A stretch of 64,000 bases of DNA from JACCXE01 sp963718605 (GTDB lineage Bacteria > Actinomycetota > Acidimicrobiia > Acidimicrobiales > JACCXE01), in contig OY970363.1 of assembly GCA_963718605.1 (NCBI GenBank), positions 4,030,001-4,094,000 on the forward strand, written 5' to 3'. The notes beneath the pieces are model-generated. The model was not told the origin of the DNA and did no database searches. It saw nothing but the letters and a program-made list of their open reading frames with translations. This document shows, piece after piece, positions 37,129-45,567 of this stretch (its first letter is position 1; the number at the start of each line of letters is the position of its first letter). The translations under genes and the position numbers were made by a program.

Positions 37129-37982
37129 GAGCGTGCCCGCAGTCGTGACTGGTAGTCGGCTTCGCTTACATCGACCCAGGCAGTCTTGAACGCGTCCCAC
37201 GCTTCGGGCGTCTTGGCCGACGCGGCGTACTCCTTCTGGAACGCCTCGTCGCGTCCGTAGTCGGGCACGCAGGACGTGAAGTGCGCGCCGTTGGGCGCCT
37301 CGATCACCCCGTCGATGCTCATGCGGCTGATGCGCTGGGTGTGATGCGAGCCTTCCTTGGCCATGTCGTCGGTGTCGACGATGCGCTCGACGCTCATAAA
37401 CCTGCGACCGGTCGGGGCCGCCTGCACCATGAGGTCGTCGAAATACATGTCGGGGCCGAGGTACTGACCGTTGCCGCGCTCGTCGCCGCGATTCTGGTGG
37501 ATCAGCGCCGCATCCAGCTCAAGCGCCGGCATCGCCACGAGCTCTTCGCCGTCGCCGTAAGGCGAGGTAACCGTCTTGAGCTTTGGGTTGTCGCGAAACA
37601 GATCAGAGCCAAGGCCGACGCGGGTGGGCAAGAAGGGGACCCGCCAGGCGGCGGCCTGAAGTCCGAGCAGCATCAGGCCCTCGTCCAGCGGCTCATCCTC
37701 GACCGCGCCGCTTTGGCGGGCGGCGCGAAAATGCGGCTCGAGCGGGATCGAGTCGAGCGACACGAACGCGTAGACGACCCGTTTTACCTTTCCGGTGGCA
37801 CACAGCAGGCCGACGTCGGGCCCGCCGTAAGAAACGATCGTCAGGTCCCTGAGGTTCGACCGCGCGATCGCCCGGATCATCGACATGGGCTTGCGCCGCG
37901 ACCCCCATCCCCCAATCGCGATCGTCATGCCGTCACTCAGCGACGCAACGACGTCGTCTTCGGTGGCGCGCTTGTCGGCCAT
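37125..37982 (-). CDS. ipdA: IpdA-like subunit of the ring-cleaving CoA-transferase-family hydrolase
   Basis: A 285-residue alpha chain of the CoA-transferase fold, with MTIAIGGWGSRRKPMSMIRA near the N-terminus and VSYGGPDVGLLCATGKV as the next conserved strand-loop region. It pairs with the overlapping ipdB product. Together they open the ring of the COCHEA-CoA intermediate in sterol C/D-ring catabolism. The ATG shares a base with the echA20 stop (37982), so the operon is translationally coupled. Confidence 0.85.
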   Translation of the reverse strand: MADKRATEDDVVASLSDGMTIAIGGWGSRRKPMSMIRAIARSNLRDLTIVSYGGPDVGLLCATGKVKRVVYAFVSLDSIPLEPHFRAARQSGAVEDEPLDEGLMLLGLQAAAWRVPFLPTRVGLGSDLFRDNPKLKTVTSPYGDGEELVAMPALELDAALIHQNRGDERGNGQYLGPDMYFDDLMVQAAPTGRRFMSVERIVDTDDMAKEGSHHTQRISRMSIDGVIEAPNGAHFTSCVPDYGRDEAFQKEYAASAKTPEAWDAFKTAWVDVSEADYQSRLRARS

Positions 37983-38740
37983 TACTTTGTGAACTTCGCG
38001 TCGCGTTTTTCGACGAACGCGTCACGCGCTTCGTCGGCCACTCCAGACAGGTTGAGTTCGAACGTGAAGCCCTGCTCGTAGCGGTAGCTGCGCTTCACAT
38101 CCACGGGGTCGATGCCATTGAGCGACGCCTTCGCGGCGCGGATGACCGTGGGACTCTTCGCCGCGATCTGCGCGGCCACGTCGAGCGCCGTCTCCCGCAA
38201 GGCCTCGGGCGACACCACCCGCAACACGGAACCGAACTCGTGTAGCTCGGCCGCAGTCGCCGTGGCCGATGTGTAGACCATCGCCCGCATCTTGTGCTGC
38301 GGCACGAGCCGGGCGAGATGCGTGGCCGCACCAAGTGCGCCGCGGTCTACTTCGGGCAAACCAAACGTCGCGTCGGTCGCCGCGACGATCACATCGGCGT
38401 TGCCGACGAGCCCGATGCCGCCGCCGAGGCAGAAACCATTCACGGCGGCGATCACCGGGACCTCGCAGTCGTAGACGGCGGCGAAGGCCGCGAAGCAGCC
38501 CTTGTTCGCACCGATCAGCGCCGCGAAACCTTCGGTGTTCTGCATCTCTTTGATGTCGACGCCGGCGTTGAAGCCACGCCCTTCAGCCCGCAGGACCACG
38601 ACGTGGACGTCGGGGTCGCGCCCCGCGGCGATCAGCTGGTCGGCGAGCTCGTACCAGCCGGCGACGGTCAAGGCGTTGACCGGGGGGTTGTCCATGACGA
38701 TCTCGGCGACGTGATCGGTGACCGTGGTGGAGATGCCCAT
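37982..38740 (-). CDS. echA20: EchA20-like crotonase-family ring-D hydrolase
   Basis: A 252-residue crotonase-fold protein from ATG 38740. AEGRGFNAGVDIKEMQN and VNGFCLGGGIGLVGNADV form the oxyanion hole; LPEVDRGALGAATHLARL follows. In mycobacteria EchA20 hydrolyses ring D of HIEC-CoA just before IpdAB acts, and the gene order echA20-ipdA-ipdB-ipdC is the same here. A generic enoyl-CoA hydratase is the alternative. It is the first gene of its operon, facing an SDR gene across a 70-nt gap that holds a CTGAC palindrome. Confidence 0.83.
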   Translation of the reverse strand: MGISTTVTDHVAEIVMDNPPVNALTVAGWYELADQLIAAGRDPDVHVVVLRAEGRGFNAGVDIKEMQNTEGFAALIGANKGCFAAFAAVYDCEVPVIAAVNGFCLGGGIGLVGNADVIVAATDATFGLPEVDRGALGAATHLARLVPQHKMRAMVYTSATATAAELHEFGSVLRVVSPEALRETALDVAAQIAAKSPTVIRAAKASLNGIDPVDVKRSYRYEQGFTFELNLSGVADEARDAFVEKRDAKFTK

Positions 38741-38759
38741 AGTGTCCTTGTGAGTAACT

Positions 38760-38776
38760 TCTGACACTTCGTCAGA
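38760..38776. promoter_or_regulatory. CTGAC-type palindrome between echA20-ipdABC and the SDR gene
   Basis: TCTGAC and GTCAGA arms of six bases around ACTTC. The right flank GTCAGATTCTGC is identical to that at 26090. It lies in the 70-nt divergent gap, 19 nt before the echA20 start and 34 nt before the SDR start, so it could control both directions. Confidence 0.55.
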
Positions 38777-38810
38777 TTCTGCGGACAAGGTAGCCCGAAG
38801 GAGACAAACC

Positions 38811-39554
38811 GTGGCGGTAGAGCTCGACATGACAGGCCGCGTCGTGCTCGTGACGGGTGGCGCGCGCGGGATCGGCCGCGGCATCGCTGACGGGTTCGCC
38901 GACGCTGGTGCGAATGTGGTCATCTGCGGACGCAGCGCGCCCGACGACGCTCCCCACGAGTTCATTGCCTGCGATGTGCGCGAGCTGGAGCAGGTGGACG
39001 CGATGGTCAGCTCGATCGTGGAATCACACGGGCGCCTCGACGTGGTGGTCAACAACGCGGGCGGGTCGCCCGCGGCAGACGCGGCCACCGCGTCCGTGCG
39101 CTTCTCCGCGTCGGTGATCGGGCTCAACTTGATGGGACCGTTGAACGTGTCCCAGCGAGCCAACGCGGTGATGCAGGAACAGGCCGACGGGGGTGCGATC
39201 GTCAACATCGGCAGTGTCAGTGCGCTGCGCCCGTCCCCCGGCACCGCCGCTTACGCCGCGGCCAAAGGTGGACTCCTGAGCCTCACGATGACACTGGCGG
39301 TCGAGTGGGCGCCGAAGGTGCGGGTGAACCTGGTGACCGGCGGCATCATCGCGACCGAGCAGAGCGAGTTGTTCTACGGCGACGAGTCCCGGCAAGCCGC
39401 CATCGCGAAGACGATCCCGGCTGGTCGCATGGGCACGCCGACCGACATCGCGAACGCGTGCCTGTTCCTGGCGTCTCCACTAGCGAGCTACGTCAGTGGC
39501 GCCAACCTCGTGGTGCACGGCGGCGGCGAACCGCCCCGTTACCTCGACACGTAG
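38811..39554 (+). CDS. Short-chain dehydrogenase, Rv3549c-like
   Basis: A 247-residue classical SDR starting at GTG 38811 behind AAGGAG. VTGGARGIGRGIA, VVNNAGG, and S...YAAAKGG give the nucleotide loop, NNAG and catalytic Tyr-Lys. The start AVELDMTGRVVLVTGG and the ending VVHGGGEPPRYL strongly resemble mycobacterial Rv3549c, which likewise lies divergent from echA20. A hydroxysteroid-derived CoA ester is the likely substrate class. Its 3' end overlaps the opposing glycosyltransferase gene by 16 nt. Confidence 0.84.
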   Translation: MAVELDMTGRVVLVTGGARGIGRGIADGFADAGANVVICGRSAPDDAPHEFIACDVRELEQVDAMVSSIVESHGRLDVVVNNAGGSPAADAATASVRFSASVIGLNLMGPLNVSQRANAVMQEQADGGAIVNIGSVSALRPSPGTAAYAAAKGGLLSLTMTLAVEWAPKVRVNLVTGGIIATEQSELFYGDESRQAAIAKTIPAGRMGTPTDIANACLFLASPLASYVSGANLVVHGGGEPPRYLDT

Positions 39555-40735
39555 TCGCGTTCAAGCGCCGCCGCCGCGGCTGCCGGCCCGTCGATGTCGC
39601 TCAGGCGAGCCGCCATGGTTCCCGCGGCGCGGACGACCGGTTCGGCCGTCGCCTCCGCGAGAGCGCGCGCGACTCGGCTTTCGGTCAAGCGCTTCGACGG
39701 AACCGGACGCGAACCGATCCCCGTCGCCGCTACCCGGCGCCCCCAGAAGAACTGATCGACCACGTGCGGCACGACAACTTGCGGGACTCCGGCCCGGGCC
39801 GCGATAGCGACGGTGCCCGCGCCTCCGTGATGCACCACGGCCCCGAGGCGAGGGAAGAGGCGCAGGTAGTCGACTTCGCCGATCACGCAGACGTCGTCGT
39901 CATCGATGGACGATGCGCCGTCGAGCAGCAACCGGTGCCCCGCACCGCGGACTGCCCCGGCCACCGCCGCGATGCGGCTCTCGACGTCGGGCCCCGCGAC
40001 GCTACCGACGGTCACGAGGACGGGCGGCGTGCCCCGCTCGAGGAACGCTTGAAGTGCATCGGGCAGGGCCGACGCGGCAGCGCCGCCGAAACACGCGCCC
40101 AACGCGCCCGACTCGAACCCGGCGCCCACGATGGCTGCGTCGTACAGCCGCAGTAGCGACGTCGGCGCCGTCAATGCGTCCCACAGGTTGGGCGCACGAC
40201 GGGTCCGGCCCAGCGCCTCGCGATAGTCGCCGAGGATGGGCTGAAACAGCCGGGCCAGCACGACGTCTTGGCCGCGCCACAGCAGCCAGTTCGCAAGAGG
40301 CCCGAGCCCGTAGAACGGCGCGAAGTGGGGAGGAATCCGCGTCGAACGCTCCAACGTCGGGGAAGTAGAGCCGTAGACGTAGCGGATGCGACGCGCTTCG
40401 CAAAGGGCCGGCGCCAGAATCTGAAACCCGCTGCCGACTACGACGTCGGCGTCGCGACACGCCTCATCCAACGCGTTCTGCGCTTGCACGGCGGCGGGCC
40501 GCAGGCGTCGGCCCAAGTCGACGATGTCACGTAGCCCTCCGTCAAGATCCTGGACGAACGCGGCGGCGTCCGCGTCGATTGGCACGGACGCAATTCCCAC
40601 GTCGGTAAACAGGCTCGCGAAGTCCCGCGTGACGCACGCAGACACTTCGTGTCCCGCGCCTCGCAACGCGCTCCCTAACGCCACCAACGGAGCGACGTCG
40701 CCTCTCGTCCCGATCGGCGCGAGGACAACGCGCAT
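39539..40735 (-). CDS. Glycosyltransferase of the sterol/macrolide UGT type
   Basis: A 398-residue GT-B enzyme from ATG 40735, which forms TGATG with the permease stop. N-terminus RVVLAPIGTRGDVAPLVALG; C-terminal signature HHGGAGTVAIAARAGVPQVV followed by HVVDQFFWGRRVAATGIG. The DQFFWGRRV and RPVPSKRLT segments are typical of sterol 3-beta-glucosyltransferases and macrolide glycosyltransferases. It would glycosylate a hydrophobic acceptor. Being last in a sulfotransferase-ABC exporter operon inside a sterol island, a sterol or other exported lipid is a reasonable guess. Confidence 0.86.
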   Translation of the reverse strand: MRVVLAPIGTRGDVAPLVALGSALRGAGHEVSACVTRDFASLFTDVGIASVPIDADAAAFVQDLDGGLRDIVDLGRRLRPAAVQAQNALDEACRDADVVVGSGFQILAPALCEARRIRYVYGSTSPTLERSTRIPPHFAPFYGLGPLANWLLWRGQDVVLARLFQPILGDYREALGRTRRAPNLWDALTAPTSLLRLYDAAIVGAGFESGALGACFGGAAASALPDALQAFLERGTPPVLVTVGSVAGPDVESRIAAVAGAVRGAGHRLLLDGASSIDDDDVCVIGEVDYLRLFPRLGAVVHHGGAGTVAIAARAGVPQVVVPHVVDQFFWGRRVAATGIGSRPVPSKRLTESRVARALAEATAEPVVRAAGTMAARLSDIDGPAAAAAALERDYVSR

Positions 40736-41502
40736 CACCACCAACTTGGGCGCGGTTCCTCAGATCGGAACCGCCAAACCGCGATCGCACCGAAGAGCGC
40801 CGTGAACCCCACGAGCATCGCGACAGGCAACAGCACTGCGCCGATGCCGCCGCCGTCGAGAATCACGGTGCGGTACCCGCGCATCGCCCAATACGTCGGT
40901 AAGCAGGGACCGATGACGCGCGCCGCCGTGGGCATCAACGAGGGCGGGGTGAAGGCGCCCCCGAGCCCAGCCGCAGCCATCGTTCCGGCCAGCTGGAACA
41001 GGGTGATCTGCTGTTGCGTCGTGCAGACGGCCATGAGCAAGACGCCGAGCGCGAGAACTGATCCGACGAGCGCGGCCGCCACGCAGGCGAGCGCGACGAT
41101 GCTGCCGTTGACAACGAGCCCGGCCCCGAGAACACCGACCGCAAAAAGCGCGACCTGTTGGATGACGGCAGCGACCGCGAGCGGTCCGAGCTTGCCCAAG
41201 ATGATTTGCCACGACGAGGCCGAACTAGCGCGCAGCCGATCCCAGGTCCCGAACCCGTGCTCGCGCAAGAACGCCAACGCGACAACCCCGACCATGAAGA
41301 ACGAGAACATCACGGCTACGCCGGGCACCGACTGCTCGGCACCATTCGCCCCTGGAACGCCTGCTTGCCGAAGGGCCAATCGAAAGGTCGGCTGCAGAAA
41401 CACCATCACGATCAACGGCATGACGAGCGCACCGAGCAGCAGTGGCATCTGACGACCCAGCATCCGAAACTCGTGACGCAAAACCGCGCCCAGCTGCGTC
41501 AC
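40735..41502 (-). CDS. ABC-2 type transporter permease
   Basis: A 255-residue membrane protein with about six hydrophobic segments (for example LLLGALVMPLIVMVFL and VAVMFSFFMVGVVALAFL). FGTWDRLRASSASSWQIILGK is the conserved cytoplasmic coupling loop of ABC-2 exporters. It directly follows the ATPase gene, with no gap. Together they form a half-size exporter. Cargo may be the product of the flanking sulfotransferase and glycosyltransferase, but drug or lipid efflux is equally possible from sequence alone. Confidence 0.84.
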   Translation of the reverse strand: MTQLGAVLRHEFRMLGRQMPLLLGALVMPLIVMVFLQPTFRLALRQAGVPGANGAEQSVPGVAVMFSFFMVGVVALAFLREHGFGTWDRLRASSASSWQIILGKLGPLAVAAVIQQVALFAVGVLGAGLVVNGSIVALACVAAALVGSVLALGVLLMAVCTTQQQITLFQLAGTMAAAGLGGAFTPPSLMPTAARVIGPCLPTYWAMRGYRTVILDGGGIGAVLLPVAMLVGFTALFGAIAVWRFRSEEPRPSWW

Positions 41503-42414
41503 TTACACCGCCTCTGCGAGTGTTTCGCCGGTAAGCAACAAGTACGCGTCCTCGAGCCTCGCCGGACGCACTTGCACCGATCTCAGACCGGCCATGTGTG
41601 CCGTCGCCGCAGCCAGCACGGCCGCGGCCTGACGATCTGGCTCGGTCGTGCGCACGGTGAGGACGTTCCCCTCGGTCGAGACGTCCAGTCCCGGGGGCAA
41701 CGGGATTGCTGGCGGCGGCGCATCAAACTCCAGCTCGATACGACCGGGCAGATCGCGGGTAAGCGCGTTCACGGTCGAGTCGGCGACTTTGATCCCTCGG
41801 TGCAGCACGGTGACGCGACCGTCCAGCGCCTCTGCTTCTGCGAGATAGTGCGTGGAGAAGACGACTGCGGCGCCGCGCTCAGCGACGTCGCCGACCAGTC
41901 GAATGAGGTCCGCGCGCGCCGCGAGATCGACTCCGGCTGTCGGTTCGTCCAGCACGACGACGGTCGGTTCATGCACGAGCGCCATCGCGACATGCACACG
42001 GCGACGTTCGCCCCCGGACAGGTCGCCGGCGCGCCGCGTCAGCAGGTGGTGAATACCGAGCGCGTGCGCGGTGGCTTCGACCCGCGCCCGAGCGGCCGCT
42101 CCGCGAAGGCTGGACATCTCAGCGAAGAACAGGATGTTCGCCGCGACCGAGATCGTTGGGTAAACGCTGAGTTCCTGGGGCGCGAACCCGAGCGCGCGGC
42201 GTGTGTCGCCCCGGCGAGGATCGCCACCTGCAACCGTGATTCGGCCGTCGTCGACTCGTCGGAGGCCGGCGACAAGAGCGAGCAGGGTTGTCTTCCCGGC
42301 CCCGTTCGCTCCGAGCAGCGCCACGACCTCTCCGGCCGCGACCGACAGGCTCACGCCATTCAACGCGATCACGTCGCCGTACCGCTTGGTGACGCTGTCC
42401 ACCTCTAGCATCAA
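41503..42414 (-). CDS. ABC exporter ATP-binding protein (ABC-2/DrrA-like)
   Basis: A 303-residue ATPase. Walker A GANGAGKTTLLA, signature DLSGGERRRVHVAMAL, Walker B VVVLDEPTAGVD and switch His in FSTHYLAEAEAL are all intact. A C-terminal ~75-residue extension is typical of DrrA/CcmA-type exporters. It overlaps the sulfotransferase stop by 4 nt and abuts the permease gene, so all three are co-expressed. Confidence 0.9.
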   Translation of the reverse strand: MMLEVDSVTKRYGDVIALNGVSLSVAAGEVVALLGANGAGKTTLLALVAGLRRVDDGRITVAGGDPRRGDTRRALGFAPQELSVYPTISVAANILFFAEMSSLRGAAARARVEATAHALGIHHLLTRRAGDLSGGERRRVHVAMALVHEPTVVVLDEPTAGVDLAARADLIRLVGDVAERGAAVVFSTHYLAEAEALDGRVTVLHRGIKVADSTVNALTRDLPGRIELEFDAPPPAIPLPPGLDVSTEGNVLTVRTTEPDRQAAAVLAAATAHMAGLRSVQVRPARLEDAYLLLTGETLAEAV

Positions 42415-43559
42415 GACTCGTTCTCACCCACGAGCACGTTCGGGTCGTAGCCCCACTGCTCGAACGCGAACGCCCATTCTCCGGCAATCCTGTCCGCGAG
42501 AGCGCGGTCGAGTCGGAAGCTGCCGGGAGTGAACGCGGCGATCTCCTCGAGGTACGCGCGAAGCCGAGGTTCGAACGCCGTCCAGCCACCGAGGTCAAGC
42601 TCGTCGTACACGCGACGGAGGGTTTCGACCGGGTCCGCCACCAGGTCCTCATAACGAATCTCGAAGTACTGACCGGCGGGCACCGCCGCGCGCTGCGCGA
42701 GGTGGGCCTGCATCTTGTCCCGGTACACGTTGAGAAAGAAGGTCCGCAGTTCCTCTTCGTCGTGCGGCGCCATCTCCATCATGTGCAGGCCGGCAGTGAT
42801 CGCGTTCCATGTCGACAGATACACGGCGTACGGATTGCGGACGATGTGAAGGATCGGGGCGTCAGGCCACCGATTCAGGATCTGCGGCAGACGAGCCGTG
42901 TTCCACGGATTCTTCACGACCAGCCGTTTCCCGTCGGCCAGCCAGGACGCCTTCCGGAACACGGCGTCGCGCGTGCGCTCCCATCGCTGCGCCTCGCGGG
43001 GGGTGAGACCCTTCATGAGTGCCCACTTGTCGAAGTACTGCTGCTGGTTTCGGGGGAAGTACAGCAAGCCGCTGATGCCGGTACCCGAGGTCAGATCGAA
43101 GCACCACTCCTCCTCCTCGGGCTCATCGGGCGTGACGGGCATGAGATCCGTCGGACGTTCATCCGGGGCCATGCCGCTGAGAAGTCGATCCGCGAGAGGA
43201 CGGCCCGTCGCGCACATTGACGGAAACACGGCTTGCCGAAATCGCACAAAGCCGAACTGTTCGTCTCGGGCGAGCAGGCGAAAGAGCATCGTGGTACCCG
43301 AGCGCGAGTGACCGACCACGAAGAACGGCGCGTCCTTGATGACGTGTTGTCTGAGCGGGCGTCGCGTCGCGATCGACTCGACGACCCGGACGGGTGCGAG
43401 TACGCCCGTCGCCGCGAGGAGAATCGCCGCTCGCGGCCAGTTGTCGATGCTGTTGCGGTTCTGCCAGAACATCCGAACGAGATTGCGCGTCGTGCTGCCC
43501 GCCATAGGCGAGGTGACATCGTGTTCGATTCGTTGGCGCACAGACGCGAGTGACGGCAT
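42411..43559 (-). CDS. PAPS-dependent sulfotransferase-family protein
   Basis: A 382-residue cytoplasmic enzyme. The 5'-phosphosulfate loop reads VVGHSRSGTTMLFRLLA; the 3'-phosphate site is IVRNPYAVYLSTWNAI, preceded by VVKNPWNTARLPQIL. This is the Sulfotransfer_3 pattern found in large actinobacterial families acting on lipids, sterols and glycans. It heads the sulfotransferase-ABC-glycosyltransferase operon. Catalytic histidine cannot be assigned with confidence. Sulfation of a sterol or glycolipid is a hypothesis from context. Confidence 0.84.
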   Translation of the reverse strand: MPSLASVRQRIEHDVTSPMAGSTTRNLVRMFWQNRNSIDNWPRAAILLAATGVLAPVRVVESIATRRPLRQHVIKDAPFFVVGHSRSGTTMLFRLLARDEQFGFVRFRQAVFPSMCATGRPLADRLLSGMAPDERPTDLMPVTPDEPEEEEWCFDLTSGTGISGLLYFPRNQQQYFDKWALMKGLTPREAQRWERTRDAVFRKASWLADGKRLVVKNPWNTARLPQILNRWPDAPILHIVRNPYAVYLSTWNAITAGLHMMEMAPHDEEELRTFFLNVYRDKMQAHLAQRAAVPAGQYFEIRYEDLVADPVETLRRVYDELDLGGWTAFEPRLRAYLEEIAAFTPGSFRLDRALADRIAGEWAFAFEQWGYDPNVLVGENES

Positions 43560-43575
43560 TTACGGCGAACTCTCT

Positions 43576-44352
43576 CTACGGGTGCTGCGAACTTACCGAA
43601 AGCACTTCGCCGGTCATGTAGCTGGCGTAATCGCTGGCGAGAAAGACGATCACGTTCGCGATCTCCCACGGCTCGGCGGCGCGCCCGAACGCCTCGCGCT
43701 TGGTTAACTCGTCGAGCAACTCGTCCGTGGTGACCTTCGACAGGAACTCGTGCATAGCCAGCGACGGGGCCACCGCGTTCACCCTCACGCCGAAGGGCGC
43801 CGCTTCGATCGCGGCGGACCGGGTGAGCGCCATCACGCCCGCCTTGGCCGCCGCGTAGTGCGCCTGGCCCGCTTGCGCGCGCCAGCCGATTACGGACGCG
43901 TTGTTCACGATCGCACCCGAGCCCTGCGCGCACATCACGCGCAACGCGGCGCGGGTGCAGCGCATCGTGCCGTTGAGGGTGACGTCGAGCACAGGGTTCC
44001 ATTGCTCGTCGGTCATCTCGGCGAGATTGGCGGTACCGCCGAGCCCGGCGTTGTTCACGACCACGTCGAGCATGGCGTGGTGCGCGATGACGCCATCGAA
44101 CATCGCCTGTACCTGCGGCTCGCTGGTGACGTCGCAGGGGATGGCGAGCGGGCGCACCCCCATGATCGGCTCGAGTGCGTCAGCCGCTTCAGCCAGGCGT
44201 CGCTCGTGGCGGTCGCTGATCACAACGCGCGCGCCTTCCTCGGCGCACCGTTTCGCGGTGGCAAAACCGATGCCCGTGCCCGCCGCGGCGGTCACCAACA
44301 CGACGCGATCTTTCAACAGGTCGTGGCCCTCGACGTACGGCGGTGCGGTCAC
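43576..44352 (-). CDS. ipdF: IpdF-like short-chain dehydrogenase
   Basis: A 258-residue SDR from GTG 44352, overlapping the acyl-CoA dehydrogenase stop by 4 nt; a 522-codon extension upstream is out-of-frame shadow. VTAAAGTGIGFATAKR is a TGxxxGIG variant, VVNNAGLGG the NNAG, and ASVIGWRAQAGQAHYAAAKA the Ser-Tyr-Lys site. HDLLKDRVVLVTAAAGTGIG and the ending EVLSVSSQHP resemble mycobacterial IpdF, the 5-hydroxy-HIP-CoA dehydrogenase. In mycobacteria ipdF is likewise next to an acyl-CoA dehydrogenase gene (fadE30). Confidence 0.8.
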   Translation of the reverse strand: MTAPPYVEGHDLLKDRVVLVTAAAGTGIGFATAKRCAEEGARVVISDRHERRLAEAADALEPIMGVRPLAIPCDVTSEPQVQAMFDGVIAHHAMLDVVVNNAGLGGTANLAEMTDEQWNPVLDVTLNGTMRCTRAALRVMCAQGSGAIVNNASVIGWRAQAGQAHYAAAKAGVMALTRSAAIEAAPFGVRVNAVAPSLAMHEFLSKVTTDELLDELTKREAFGRAAEPWEIANVIVFLASDYASYMTGEVLSVSSQHP

Positions 44353-45515
44353 TTCGGCTCCCGGGGCAAGCCGAGGGCGCGCTCGCCGATGATGTTGCGC
44401 TGGATCTCGTTCGACCCGCCGTAGATGGTGTCGGCCCGGGTGAACAGGAACAGCCGTTGCAACGAGGACAGGTCGTACGGAAACCCGTCGGCCAACGTCG
44501 CTTGCATGCCGGACACGTCCATTGCCAACTCCCCTAACCGGCGGTGCCACGTAGCCCACGCCAACTTCGAAATCGATGCTTCGGGCCCCGGTTCCCCGTC
44601 GGCCATCGAGTGGAGCGTACGCAGCGCGTTGTAGCGCAGCAGACGAAGACCGATAAATGCGTCCGCAAGCCGCTGCCGTGTGACGGGTTCGGTCGCCGCA
44701 CCGTTCGCCTGAGCCAGCGCGACGATCGCGTCGTACTCGCGCTCGAAGCCGAGTTGCTGACCGAGTGTGGCCACGCCGCGTTCGAAGCCCAGCGTCGCCA
44801 TGGCCACGCGCCACCCGTCGCCCACCGGCCCGACGACGTTCTCGACCGCCGTGCGCGCGCCGTCGAAAAACACCTCGTTGAACTCCGACGTGCCCGTCAC
44901 CTGCACGATCGGGCGGATGTCTATGCCGGGCTGGTTCATCGGCACGAGGAGGTACGACAGCCCGGCGTGGCGGACCGAGCCTTCCTCGGTCCGCGCGACC
45001 ACAAAGCACCAGTCCGCTGTCTGCGCTAGCGACGTCCACACCTTCTGTCCGGTGATCACCCACTCGTCGCCGTCGCGCACGGCGCGCGTCTTCACGTTGG
45101 CGAGGTCGGAACCCGCGTCGGGTTCGCTGTAGCCCTGGCACCACAGTTCGGTCCCCGCCACGATCGGCGGCAGGAACCGCTCCTGTTGTGCCGGCGTGCC
45201 CAGTTCGATGATCGTGGGGCCGAGGAGACCTTCGCCGATGTGGCCGACGCGAACAGGCGCGCCGGCGCGCACATATTCCTCGTTGAAGATCACTTGTTCT
45301 TCCATCGAGGCTTCGCGGCCTCCGAATTTCTTAGGCCAGCCGAGGCAGGTCCAGCCCGCGGCGCCGAGCTTTCGCTCCCAAGCAACGCGCACATCGAAGC
45401 CCTCGTGTTCACGCCCGGGCCCGCCGCTCGCGCCGAGTTCCGCGAACTCGCCCACGAGGTGTTCCGACAGCCAGGCACGGACTTCGTCTCGGAAGGCGTC
45501 CCCGGGCTTCGGCAC
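44349..45515 (-). CDS. Acyl-CoA dehydrogenase, FadE30-like
   Basis: About 388 residues from GTG 45515. GYSEPDAGSDLANVKTRA and WVITGQKVWTSLAQ are the FAD/substrate segments; the C-terminal IYGGSNEIQRNIIGERALGLP is standard. The catalytic glutamate is not clearly placed, as in many alpha2beta2-type steroid dehydrogenases. With IpdF-like downstream and the synthetase gene divergent, the local order matches mycobacterial ipdF-fadE30 | fadD3. It would desaturate an indanone-type CoA ester. It may act alone or as a heteromer. Confidence 0.82.
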   Translation of the reverse strand: MPKPGDAFRDEVRAWLSEHLVGEFAELGASGGPGREHEGFDVRVAWERKLGAAGWTCLGWPKKFGGREASMEEQVIFNEEYVRAGAPVRVGHIGEGLLGPTIIELGTPAQQERFLPPIVAGTELWCQGYSEPDAGSDLANVKTRAVRDGDEWVITGQKVWTSLAQTADWCFVVARTEEGSVRHAGLSYLLVPMNQPGIDIRPIVQVTGTSEFNEVFFDGARTAVENVVGPVGDGWRVAMATLGFERGVATLGQQLGFEREYDAIVALAQANGAATEPVTRQRLADAFIGLRLLRYNALRTLHSMADGEPGPEASISKLAWATWHRRLGELAMDVSGMQATLADGFPYDLSSLQRLFLFTRADTIYGGSNEIQRNIIGERALGLPREPK

Positions 45516-45545
45516 CGGCTCAGCGTAGGCGGTTGCCGCCAGAAA

Positions 45546-45559
45546 TGAAACGTGTTCTA
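45546..45559. promoter_or_regulatory. KstR-type operator TGAAACGTGTTCTA
   Basis: Fits TnnAACnnGTTnnA exactly. It lies in the 52-nt divergent gap between the acyl-CoA dehydrogenase and the FadD19-like ligase, ending 8 nt before the ligase GTG. It could control both transcripts. Confidence 0.62.
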
Positions 45560-45567
45560 CTTGCGCC

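Noticed and set aside
44353..45144. 264-codon N-terminal extension of the ipdF frame
   Set aside because: It overlaps the acyl-CoA dehydrogenase gene in another frame. The SDR fold begins at the GTG at 44352.
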